Source of the DNA: an uncultured Gilliamella sp.
GTDB lineage: Bacteria > Pseudomonadota > Gammaproteobacteria > Enterobacterales > Enterobacteriaceae
DNA: 39,773 nucleotides
Reading direction: 5' to 3'
NCBI GenBank assembly: GCA_945291235.1
Contig: CALYQY010000007.1
Span: forward strand, 1-39,773
Notes under the pieces: generated by a model
Database searches by the model: none
Told to the model about the DNA's origin: nothing
Seen by the model: only the letters and a program-made list of their open reading frames with translations
In this document: one piece after another, positions 16,803 through 24,725 of the stretch
Numbering within the stretch: the first letter of the stretch is position 1
Layout of the letters: every line of letters starts with the position of its first letter
Position numbers and translations under genes: made by a program

Positions 16803-16816
16803 ATGATAACTATCAT
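16803..16816. repeat. Short palindrome ATGATA-AC-TATCAT in the porin promoter region
   Basis: A perfect 6-2-6 inverted repeat, 36 bases before the second CRP-like site. It does not match the KdgR or CRP consensus. It may bind another regulator or be incidental in AT-rich DNA. Confidence 0.3.
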
Positions 16817-16851
16817 ATAGTTGAAAAAAATTTATCACTGTTTATCTAAAC

Positions 16852-16867
16852 TGTGATCTTATTAACA
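16852..16867. promoter_or_regulatory. CRP-site-like sequence upstream of the porin gene
   Basis: TGTGATCTTATTAACA matches the CRP consensus except for one base in the second half-site. A -10-like TATAAA lies at 16894-16899, placing the site near position -46 of a presumed promoter, which is usable for activation. Confidence 0.45.
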
Positions 16868-16940
16868 GAAAAATAGATTAAAAACATAAAAAATATAAAA
16901 CAGTATTTCAAAAATAAGAATTAGGGATAAGGTGACAGTG

Positions 16941-18509
16941 ATGCGTCATATAAAATTAAAAAAAATTTCTTTAATGGTGTTTATTTCGACATTTTCGGCA
17001 TATGCATTTGCCGGCTCAGGTCAAACGACTTTTCAATATGAGCATAATTGGAAATCGATGGATCGAATTCATGCTGATACTTTGAAGTTAATTCATAAAA
17101 CAGATGATAATTGGCAATTTGAATTTAAGTTTGGTGTAACCGAAGGTGGCGGAAATAAACGCGATACTTTATATGATGATATGTATGGTGGATCTGGTGG
17201 GGTCGTTATTCAAAAAGCATTTAATCTTCCTAATGGCTTTGGATCGTTAATTCCGGCATTAGAATTAGGCTTTGGTAAAGATTTAACGCTTTATCAACCA
17301 GGTTTAAAGTACAGTTATAAATTTAATAGTGACTGGTCAAGTAGTTTACGTTATCGCTATGAATGGAAAAAAATATCTCAATCAGAGCGCTATAAAACGG
17401 CCAAAATTGCCGGTAATCGGGTCAAATATCTTGCAAGCAGTAATACCGGAAGGCACCGTTTAGATTGGGCGTTAAACTATTCAGGATTAAAACGACTTAA
17501 TCTTGCCTATACCTTTAATTATTATATCGGTGATTTTACCAATGACTCCTATAAAGTGGTAAATAACAAGCTGGTTAAAAATAAATATAAAGCTTATAAC
17601 AACAAAAAAACTGATTATGAGCAAGAATTTAAAATAACGTATAACTACTCAAAACTATTTCGCCCCTATTTTTCGATTTCCGATGTTTCTAAAAATAAAA
17701 CAACAGATACTAGACAGGCTAAATTCAAAGTTGGCTTCAACTACAATTTTGGCCAATCAAATAGCGCTGCGCCTAATTTTGCTTATAAAACCTTTTTCAA
17801 ATATATGCATAATTATGGGCTAAATTCCCACTACCATAACGATAATTTTGGCTTGCATCTCGACTTTGCTAACAAAGGTTATTTAGGCATCGGAATTAGT
17901 ACTTATAATCAAATGAAAAACAAAATGTTTTTCGAAAATTTAGTCTCCAGTCATTATCAAATGTATGGCGGTTACCATTTCTATCTTGCTGATAATTGGG
18001 TGTTGACCCCGAATATGGAAGTAAGATTCTATTCAGGCGGCGGCTATAAAGCGAAAAATAAAGAAAATATTCCACATTATCAATTAGGTGATGTGAGTGA
18101 CTCACAACGTCCGGGAATGCGATATGCACCAGCATTGAAACTAACTTGGTTAGCAACTGACGATCTTTCATTGTATGGTCAGTATCGATTTGAATATCGC
18201 AAGGTTTCGCGTAGTAAGCGTGAAGATAGTGTTCAAGGCTATGTTAATAACCGTTCGCGTAATCGTTTTGATATTGGCGCCAATTATGCCTTATCAACTG
18301 ATTGGAATATTGAATACCGATTTGCTTATTTTAGGGCTAACTATGTATTACAAAATGATAAAAAGCATGACTACCAACAAGAAATAGATATCAATTGGCA
18401 AGCCACAAAAGATTGGCAAATTAATTTTGCAGCAGAAGATGTTGCGAAAAAAGTTCACTCTGATGCAAGGGAAACCAAATTAGGATTGGGATTAAGTTAC
18501 CTATTTTAA
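16941..18509 (+). CDS. Double-length KdgM-family oligogalacturonate porin (two fused barrel domains)
   Basis: KdgM porins are 12-stranded outer-membrane barrels of about 210-235 residues that let acidic oligosaccharides through. This product is 522 residues from the ATG at 16941; GTG codons upstream overlap the ribosome site TAAGG at 16928-16932. After a signal peptide (1-24, ending AYAFA), the mature part consists of two homologous halves, about 25-270 and 278-522. Each ends with an aromatic outer-membrane insertion tail: DVSKNKTTDTRQAKFKVGFN-YNF in half 1 and DVAKKVHSDARETKLGLGLS-YLF in half 2. Further paired strands are SLRYRYEWKKIS / GQYRFEYRKVS and GRHRLDWALNY / SRNRFDIGANY. It leads the porin-acetylesterase-pectate lyase-PelX run. 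Confidence 0.85.
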   Translation: MRHIKLKKISLMVFISTFSAYAFAGSGQTTFQYEHNWKSMDRIHADTLKLIHKTDDNWQFEFKFGVTEGGGNKRDTLYDDMYGGSGGVVIQKAFNLPNGFGSLIPALELGFGKDLTLYQPGLKYSYKFNSDWSSSLRYRYEWKKISQSERYKTAKIAGNRVKYLASSNTGRHRLDWALNYSGLKRLNLAYTFNYYIGDFTNDSYKVVNNKLVKNKYKAYNNKKTDYEQEFKITYNYSKLFRPYFSISDVSKNKTTDTRQAKFKVGFNYNFGQSNSAAPNFAYKTFFKYMHNYGLNSHYHNDNFGLHLDFANKGYLGIGISTYNQMKNKMFFENLVSSHYQMYGGYHFYLADNWVLTPNMEVRFYSGGGYKAKNKENIPHYQLGDVSDSQRPGMRYAPALKLTWLATDDLSLYGQYRFEYRKVSRSKREDSVQGYVNNRSRNRFDIGANYALSTDWNIEYRFAYFRANYVLQNDKKHDYQQEIDINWQATKDWQINFAAEDVAKKVHSDARETKLGLGLSYLF

Positions 18510-18560
18510 TTTTGCTTTGAGCGATCCAAATCATAGTAAAACTTATTTTGGGGTGAAAAT

Positions 18561-20123
18561 ATGATAAAAAAATCAATTTTAGGCTTTTCAATGCTGGCTT
18601 TGCTGGCCGCTGAGACCAATGCCAGCACCTTATTACAAGGTCATGTTTATGTGAATAAACCGGTCGCTAATACTGTAGTGACCATTCGTGATGCCAATAA
18701 TAAAACCTTGAAAGTGACAACCGATCATCAAGGATTTTATCAACAAGATGTTTCACAATTATCAGCCCCATTGGTGCTATTTGCTGATAACAATTTATTG
18801 AATCGAGCTGTGCAAAAGGGCGTTTGTGCTGGCAACTGTATTGTTGCAATGGTGAGTTTATTACAACAAGATCAGGTTAACACTGCCAATATTAATCCAT
18901 TAACCGACTATTTTGTTAGCGAAGTAGCAAAGCAAATTTCGCTTGTTGGTCCTGAGCAACTGATTGAACAAAGTGTTATATCGCCAATAAGTGACGATAT
19001 TTTAACTAAAGCAGAAGAACAATTACATACGCTTTTTGATCAGGGTTTACGTCAAGCCGGGATCGCCGATCGATTATTTGATCCTGTGAGCACAAATGAT
19101 CCTGCCCTAAACTGTTTACTCGATCTTATCATTTTCAATCGAGGCTATCACTCGGTCAGTGGCGAGGTGGGCGCAACTGTTTTGTTGGATATGCGTTTTA
19201 AACCGATAAGTCAACAATCGGTTTTTGATTATGATCGTGCTGTAAAACAAAAAGAGGAAAATATTAAAGCTAAAAAACGTATTTTTATTGTTGGTGATTC
19301 AACCGCATCTAACTATGATCTCAACGTTTATCCAAGAATGGGGTGGGGACAAGTATTTGACCAGCTTCTTGATAAACAAGCCAACATTGTTGTGATAAAT
19401 AGTGCACAATCGGGGCGCTCCAGCCGTAGTTTTGAGGCAGAAGGTTGGTTTGATCTGATCAAACCGCTCATGCAAAAAGGCGATTATTTGTTTATCGCTT
19501 TTGGTCATAACGATGAAAAATGTGATGCAAGCAATGTCAAACGAGGGCAAGCTGATGTCAGTCATTTATGTACTTACCCTAACGATGCTAATAATCATAA
19601 GCAGTATCCGGCAGATAAGGTAAGTATGTCTTTTCAAACCTCCCTTGAGCGTTATATAAATTTTGCTAAACAAAAGCAAATGACCCCTGTATTAATGACG
19701 CCGGTTACTCGATTTCGTGATGCCAATAATAAAATTGCTTATCAAAATCAAAGCACTTTGCCAGTAAGCCATATGCATTACACCAGTAATAAACCGGGTT
19801 TTGCTTATTTTGGTGATTATGCCAATACCATTAAATATACCGCTAACGCTAATCAAGTTGCACTCATTGATTTAGAGACATTGAGTATCGAATTTGCTAA
19901 CTTACATAAACATGATTGGCAATCTTACTGGTTAGTTATCGATCCGAATAATCCAAACTACCCATACTACAAAACACAGTCAACAGGGGTGATAGATCAT
20001 CCAGATACGACACATTTTCAAGAAAAAGGCGCATTAGCTATCGCCAAAATTATTGCTAATGCCATAAACAACGATCCTTGGTTACAGCAAGGAATCACTT
20101 TCGATCAAACTCAGATTAACTAA
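18561..20123 (+). CDS. paeY: Pectin / rhamnogalacturonan acetylesterase (PaeY-like, SGNH hydrolase)
   Basis: This enzyme removes acetyl groups from pectin so that lyases can act. The 520-residue product has a signal peptide (about 1-21) and an N-terminal carboxypeptidase-regulatory-like beta domain (about 24-100, TLLQGHVYVNKPVANTVVTI). The SGNH domain has block I GDSTAS at 245-250 (S247), the oxyanion region with NSAQSGRSSRSF, block III GHND at 315-318 and block V DTTHF (D482, H485). This two-part architecture matches PaeY of Dickeya (about 550 residues, family CE12). It lies 51 bases after the porin gene and 18 before the pectate lyase, so they probably share a transcript. Confidence 0.88.
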   Translation: MIKKSILGFSMLALLAAETNASTLLQGHVYVNKPVANTVVTIRDANNKTLKVTTDHQGFYQQDVSQLSAPLVLFADNNLLNRAVQKGVCAGNCIVAMVSLLQQDQVNTANINPLTDYFVSEVAKQISLVGPEQLIEQSVISPISDDILTKAEEQLHTLFDQGLRQAGIADRLFDPVSTNDPALNCLLDLIIFNRGYHSVSGEVGATVLLDMRFKPISQQSVFDYDRAVKQKEENIKAKKRIFIVGDSTASNYDLNVYPRMGWGQVFDQLLDKQANIVVINSAQSGRSSRSFEAEGWFDLIKPLMQKGDYLFIAFGHNDEKCDASNVKRGQADVSHLCTYPNDANNHKQYPADKVSMSFQTSLERYINFAKQKQMTPVLMTPVTRFRDANNKIAYQNQSTLPVSHMHYTSNKPGFAYFGDYANTIKYTANANQVALIDLETLSIEFANLHKHDWQSYWLVIDPNNPNYPYYKTQSTGVIDHPDTTHFQEKGALAIAKIIANAINNDPWLQQGITFDQTQIN

Positions 20124-20141
20124 TAAAAAGGTATTTGTTAA

Positions 20142-21308
20142 ATGAAAAAATTAATCATTGCGCTATTAGTTCCTTTGGCAATTAATTCATCTATTGCTGC
20201 ATGTCATGCATTATCTCCGTCTCCTATCAAAATTAGAGAAGCTCGTGATGTTGCACCTAGAGACGGTTTTGGTGGTTATGATTTAGCGACAAATACGGGC
20301 ACGATCGGTGGCGCTAAAGCAAATGAAAAAATGATCTTTATGGTGAATAACAAAAAAGATCTTTTAGATGCGATTGCGATCAATAAAAATCAGCCTCGTA
20401 TTATTCAAGTTTCCGGGATCATTGATCTTAGTGAAAATAAGCCGTACCAAAATTTTGACGATCAAAAATCACGATCCTTAATCAAACTACCAAGCAATAC
20501 AACATTAATCGGTATTGGCAATAATGCTGGATTTATTCATGGTTCGATAGTGCTATCAAACGTTAGTAATGTCATCATCCGTAATTTGAAGATTGAAGCC
20601 CCCGTTGATGTTGAGCCGAAATTTGAAGAGGGTGATGGCTGGAACGCCGAATGGGATGGCATTAATATTATCACTTCAAGCTATATCTGGATCGATCATG
20701 TCACTTTTACCGACGGCCAATTTACCGACGATAAATATCAAGAAAAAGCAGGTTACAAATATGTACAACACGATGGTTTATTAGACATTAAGCGTGGTAG
20801 TGATTTTATTACAGTTTCTTATTGCTTGTTTGAAAACCATGATAAAACCATGTTAATTGGTCACAGTGATAAAAACGCCGAGCAAGATGAAAACAAATTA
20901 AATATCACGCTTCATCATAATGTTTTTTCTGATATTGGCCAACGTGCTCCAAGGATTAGATTTGGCAAGGTCCATATGTATAACAATCTCTTTAAAGGCA
21001 CTGTTGATACATCTAAAACTGCCTATCCTTATCTTTATTCAATCGGTTTAGGTTATAAAGGCAGCGTTCTTTCAGAAAAGAATCAATTTATGATTACTGG
21101 TCTGAAAGACAGTTGCAAAATAGTCAAAAAGTTTAAAGGCAATAATCTTCAAGATAACCACTCTTTATTCAATCAATCAACGGTTAATTGGTCGTCGTGC
21201 GGCTTTGATAATAAGGTAACTTGGTCTGTTCCTTATCAATACACGCTAGATGATGCTAAGTTTTTTGCTAAGCAATACTCACGCTTAGTAGGTAATGGAA
21301 AGCTTTAA
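20142..21308 (+). CDS. Pectate lyase, polysaccharide lyase family 1
   Basis: PL1 enzymes cleave polygalacturonate by calcium-dependent beta-elimination. The 388-residue protein shows the parallel beta-helix signatures: the calcium-site aspartate in AEWDGINI (D172), the WIDH motif at 183-186, HDGLLDIKRGSDFITVSY (D211), and QRAPRIRFG with candidate catalytic arginines R268 and R273. It is closest in style to the PelA/D/E group of Dickeya. The N-terminus MKKLIIALLVPLAINSSIAAC is a signal sequence. The IAAC at 18-21 also fits a lipobox, so the enzyme may be lipid-anchored rather than freely secreted. Cysteines elsewhere (C228, and two near the C-terminus) could form disulfides. Confidence 0.92.
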   Translation: MKKLIIALLVPLAINSSIAACHALSPSPIKIREARDVAPRDGFGGYDLATNTGTIGGAKANEKMIFMVNNKKDLLDAIAINKNQPRIIQVSGIIDLSENKPYQNFDDQKSRSLIKLPSNTTLIGIGNNAGFIHGSIVLSNVSNVIIRNLKIEAPVDVEPKFEEGDGWNAEWDGINIITSSYIWIDHVTFTDGQFTDDKYQEKAGYKYVQHDGLLDIKRGSDFITVSYCLFENHDKTMLIGHSDKNAEQDENKLNITLHHNVFSDIGQRAPRIRFGKVHMYNNLFKGTVDTSKTAYPYLYSIGLGYKGSVLSEKNQFMITGLKDSCKIVKKFKGNNLQDNHSLFNQSTVNWSSCGFDNKVTWSVPYQYTLDDAKFFAKQYSRLVGNGKL

Positions 21309-21340
21309 TAATCAGTACAAAAAAACTGTTAGGATACATA

Positions 21341-23578
21341 ATGAAAAAAATATTTACTTCGGCACTTTGTCTATCAGCGCTCTATTTTGGTACTGCTGAT
21401 GCACAACAATGGAAAACAATAGCCTTTGGTCAATCAACAGATTTAAACTTTGCTTCACTTATTAAACCCGAAAAAGTCGGAACCAATAATGCGTGGATTG
21501 CAGGTCAAAGCTCATTTTTAATCCCTAATCAGCCCTATCAATTGCCGGCTGATTTTTATCTTGAAAGTCGAGGCGGTAAAATAGCTAACTCGCATGATGG
21601 AATGGTGGTTTTTTACACTCAATTACCGGTTAATCAAACCTTTACTTTAGAAAGTGATGTAACCTTAGAACAGATTGGCCCGGAAGTCGACGGTAAAACT
21701 CCAGCAGCACAAGAAGCTGTGGGTTTATTTGTGCGTGATACTATTGGCGTTGCCAGAAGTGATCCTCAGCCGGCAGGTTATGAGGAGTTTCCCAATGCTT
21801 CAAATATTATTATGAATGCCTTAATTACCCAAAATAAAAAGAATGATAATTTAGTCAAAGTCACCGCATTGGTGCGTGATGGCGTAAAAAAAGCTTGGGG
21901 TAATGAAGGTATATCAATTAATAAAGATGATTATGTTCAAAACGTCAATTATGTTGAGGTTAAAAATATGCATTTAACCCTAACACGAACAGCTGACAAA
22001 TTTATTTTAGCGATGAAAGACAACGCTTCAGGAGTGGTGAATAAATGGCAAATGAATGACTATCAAGGCTTTATGAATCAACAAGATAACACCAATATTT
22101 ATGTCGGTTTTTTTGCTTCGAGAAATGCTAAAGTTGAGTTCAAAAATTCGGCATTAACCCTTGGTGATGAGCTAGTCAACTACAGCCAATTACCGGAAAA
22201 ACCACCGGTTATTGTGGATATTAAGCCAACATTAACCCTCGCTTCACCACTCAAGGTTTATCATAAAAACTACACATTACAACTTTTCCCTAACACGTCA
22301 GGGACAGTTTTTGTAAAAGAGATCAATAAAACATTTACTGCTAAAGTGGGTGAATTATTACAAATTACAACCGAATTATCACAAGGGGCTAATACCTTCA
22401 CGGTCGAATTTAAAGATCAGAATAAAACTAATAGCCAAACCTTTACGGTAAATCTGGATAAATCAACAATTGAAAACTTATCGCATATTGTTGTTTCCCC
22501 TACAGGTAAAAGTCACAATCAAGGGACAAAACGCTCGCCGGTTGATTTACAAACAGCTATCAATAGTGTTGAGCCAAATGGTGTGATTTATTTAATGGAT
22601 GGTTATTATAATGGCATAACTATTACCCCAACATTGAGTGGTTTACCGGGCAAATTAAAAACCATTGAAGCGATAAATAAACATAAAGCGATATTTATTA
22701 ACGAAACATTTAATTTAGATGGTTATTACTGGTCAATAAAACAGGTAATTTTTGACGGTAATATTGATGATAAAGATAATCAACCCGCCTATTTAAGAAT
22801 TGCCGGTAGCCATAATATTATCGATCAAGTTATCACTCGTAATAATAGCGATACCGGATTAGCCATTTCTGCTAAAAGCAAAAATCGACTGTTTTGGCCG
22901 TCATATAACTTAGTACTTAATTCTGATTCCTATAATAATATGGATAAATCCGGTAAAAATGCCGACGGTTTTGCCGCTAAGTTAGGGGTTGGTAAAGGTA
23001 ATGTGTTTAGAGGGTGTATTGCGCATAACAATACCGACGATGGATTCGATCTGTATAATAAGATTGAAGATGGCCCTAACGAACCGGTTTTAATTGATAG
23101 CTCGATAACTTATTCTAACGGTTTTCCATTCTCTAAACCCAATATAGCTAAAGGTAGTATTGGTAATGGCTTTAAATTAGGCGCTGAAGGGCAGCCAGTA
23201 AACCACAGAATTATCAATTCCATTGCGTTAAATAATAATATGGATGGATTTACTGATAATTTTAATACCGGTTCTTATACAATAAGTAACAATATCGCTA
23301 TCAATAGTGCCAGATATAATTATATCTTACGGGCTAATCCTTATACCTTTTTAAACCCGGTGGTAACATTTGAGCATAACTACTCTATTCGTGATAGCTG
23401 GCAATCGGTGATTAAAGATTCATTAGGACCACAAGTTGTTGTTAAAGATTTTCAATCTGTTACGCGTGATGCATTGTGGAAAGATGATATTAAATTCACA
23501 ATAACACGTGATCAAAACGGAAATATTGTTTTACCTCCCGAATTAAAAACATTAATTGACCAGCACTTGGTTAACTAG
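21341..23578 (+). CDS. pelX: PelX-like exopolygalacturonate lyase (polysaccharide lyase family 9)
   Basis: PelX of Dickeya is a periplasmic lyase that releases unsaturated digalacturonate from oligomer ends, and its length (about 730-750) matches these 745 residues. There is a signal peptide (1-21, ending GTADA). A beta-sandwich-like N-terminal half (about 25-280) contains the WIAGQSSFLIP and AVGLFVRDTIG segments, followed by an Ig-like linker (about 295-372). A right-handed beta-helix from about 380 has the PL9 signatures KNADGFAAKLGVGKGN (candidate catalytic lysine K547 in ADGFAAK) and NNTDDGFDLYNK. It is the last gene of the rightward run and is followed by hairpins. Confidence 0.9.
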   Translation: MKKIFTSALCLSALYFGTADAQQWKTIAFGQSTDLNFASLIKPEKVGTNNAWIAGQSSFLIPNQPYQLPADFYLESRGGKIANSHDGMVVFYTQLPVNQTFTLESDVTLEQIGPEVDGKTPAAQEAVGLFVRDTIGVARSDPQPAGYEEFPNASNIIMNALITQNKKNDNLVKVTALVRDGVKKAWGNEGISINKDDYVQNVNYVEVKNMHLTLTRTADKFILAMKDNASGVVNKWQMNDYQGFMNQQDNTNIYVGFFASRNAKVEFKNSALTLGDELVNYSQLPEKPPVIVDIKPTLTLASPLKVYHKNYTLQLFPNTSGTVFVKEINKTFTAKVGELLQITTELSQGANTFTVEFKDQNKTNSQTFTVNLDKSTIENLSHIVVSPTGKSHNQGTKRSPVDLQTAINSVEPNGVIYLMDGYYNGITITPTLSGLPGKLKTIEAINKHKAIFINETFNLDGYYWSIKQVIFDGNIDDKDNQPAYLRIAGSHNIIDQVITRNNSDTGLAISAKSKNRLFWPSYNLVLNSDSYNNMDKSGKNADGFAAKLGVGKGNVFRGCIAHNNTDDGFDLYNKIEDGPNEPVLIDSSITYSNGFPFSKPNIAKGSIGNGFKLGAEGQPVNHRIINSIALNNNMDGFTDNFNTGSYTISNNIAINSARYNYILRANPYTFLNPVVTFEHNYSIRDSWQSVIKDSLGPQVVVKDFQSVTRDALWKDDIKFTITRDQNGNIVLPPELKTLIDQHLVN

Positions 23579-23594
23579 TTAATAATCAATGTTA

Positions 23595-23622
23595 GCGCTA
23601 AACCGACAATTGGGTTTAGCGC
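23595..23622. terminator. GC-containing hairpin after pelX
   Basis: GCGCTAAACC (23595-23604) pairs with GGTTTAGCGC (23613-23622) across an 8-base loop, 17 bases past the pelX stop. No T-run follows, so this may be a stabilising 3' hairpin or an imperfect terminator. Confidence 0.5.
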
Positions 23623-23774
23623 ACAATATCACGGTATACTGATTTTATTTTTACCAACTTCAACCCTTATTACGTTTATATTGTTGCAACTAATTTTAAT
23701 TGTGCTGACGATTTATCTTTGGGATACGTAAGTGAGATAAGTGATTAGATGATAATTGGATTAAGACGATATAG

Positions 23775-23818
23775 ATTTGCCATTTCATGCAACGACCGTT
23801 ACGTTTGAAATGGCAAAT
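23775..23818. repeat. 13-bp inverted repeat after the isomerase gene
   Basis: ATTTGCCATTTCA (23775-23787) and its exact inverse at 23806-23818 flank an 18-base loop, 13 bases past the end of the leftward isomerase gene. It probably forms the 3' hairpin of that transcript. There is no clear T-run. Confidence 0.5.
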
Positions 23819-23830
23819 AAGCCATGATAA

Positions 23831-24466
23831 TTAAGCTAGTAGGCTTTTAATATAGGCAGTAATTTGAGGATCTTGGCTATTTTCAAATAGGCATTTTTGG
23901 AAACGTTCGCCTTTGATTGCATCTTTTAACAGTGATTGATCAATTGATTTTAATGATTCAATTAAGCTTTTACCTGCGGCGTTTTTCATTTCATTTAAAA
24001 TAATAGCATTCGCATTTTGCGATTCACGGCGCTCCGGTGGGTAACCTAAGCCTTTTTCGCCTTCAAATGCTTTTTCAAAAATATAGCGCGCGTTCAGTTC
24101 AGCACCCCAACCAAATCCTTTGGCAAAGGCGAGAGATAATGCATTGCCATTATTAACTTGAGCAAATAAATAAGCGTCAGTAGGCTCAATACAATAACCA
24201 CAATTAACGCCAGGAAAAGCATTTAATGCCATTAGTGCACCTTGCCCGGTACCACAACCGGTAATAACGAAATCAACCGCTTTACTGTTTAATAAAATAG
24301 CGCCAATAATACCCAAATGAACATAAGTTAATTTATTGTCATTGTCGCCATCCATGCCGACATTAAAAACGGTATGGCCGTGCTTTTCCGTCGCTTTTTT
24401 TAATTCATTTAGAATAATTGGATTTTTAGCCGCTTGGCTAAACTCATTCATTAGTGCTATTTTCAT
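23831..24466 (-). CDS. RpiB/LacA/LacB-family isomerase, probable DHU isomerase (DhuI-like)
   Basis: The 211-residue protein belongs to the RpiB/LacAB sugar isomerase fold: N-terminal MKIALMNEFSQAAKN, the conserved glycine loop VITGCGTGQGALMALN and GVNCGYCIEPTDAYLFAQVNNGNALSLA. A C-terminal extension beyond plain RpiB (about 150 residues) is present. In streptococci an enzyme of this family and length (DhuI) converts 4-deoxy-L-threo-5-hexosulose-uronate to 2,5-diketo-3-deoxygluconate, the step done by KduI in enterics. No kduI occurs in this window, and the gene is divergent from ogl, so this role is likely. A ribose-5-phosphate isomerase B function is less likely from context. Ribosome site GAGG precedes the ATG. 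Confidence 0.8.
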   Translation of the reverse strand: MKIALMNEFSQAAKNPIILNELKKATEKHGHTVFNVGMDGDNDNKLTYVHLGIIGAILLNSKAVDFVITGCGTGQGALMALNAFPGVNCGYCIEPTDAYLFAQVNNGNALSLAFAKGFGWGAELNARYIFEKAFEGEKGLGYPPERRESQNANAIILNEMKNAAGKSLIESLKSIDQSLLKDAIKGERFQKCLFENSQDPQITAYIKSLLA

Positions 24467-24480
24467 GATTTACCTCTAAT

Positions 24481-24500
24481 TTTGTTAAAATAATAACAAA
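24481..24500. repeat. 7-6-7 inverted repeat just upstream of the isomerase gene
   Basis: TTTGTTA and its inverse TAACAAA are separated by 6 bases, 14 bases before the isomerase start codon on its 5' side. A related half-site TTTGTTATT lies near 24534. This is a possible operator distinct from the KdgR box at 24590. Confidence 0.4.
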
Positions 24501-24589
24501 TTACATAAAAAACAGATCCTGCGTTTGTTATTAATGTGCTTTATATCGATTATAAACGTGCAAAAAAATATAGCAATTTTTTTAACTAA

Positions 24590-24608
24590 AATAAAACGAT
24601 GTTTTAAT
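24590..24608. promoter_or_regulatory. KdgR box between the isomerase gene and ogl
   Basis: AATAAAACGATGTTTTAAT matches the KdgR consensus AATRAAAYNNNRTTTYATT at all but one position. It lies 14 bases upstream of a perfect CRP site and could control both divergent genes. Confidence 0.75.
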
Positions 24609-24621
24609 AAATTTATTGCAA

Positions 24622-24637
24622 TGTGATGAAAGTCACA
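24622..24637. promoter_or_regulatory. CRP binding site (perfect half-sites) upstream of ogl
   Basis: TGTGATGAAAGTCACA carries both consensus half-sites with the correct 6-base spacing. Its centre (24629.5) is 41.5 bases before a start point near 24671 predicted from a -10-like TACTAT at 24659-24664, the position of a class II CRP-activated promoter. Confidence 0.8.
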
Positions 24638-24725
24638 AAACCATCCCCTTTTTTATATTACTATAGCCCAAAATAATAATTTAAGTCTTTTATACATTTA
24701 ATTTTTTTAGATTCAGGGAGTTTAT

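Noticed and set aside
16821..16834. TGAAA...TTTAT half-sites before the porin as a KdgR box
   Set aside because: Spacing between half-sites is one base short of the KdgR consensus.
23640..23830. Possible small gene or RNA between pelX and the isomerase gene
   Set aside because: Only hairpins are visible; no open frame, promoter or recognisable RNA fold.
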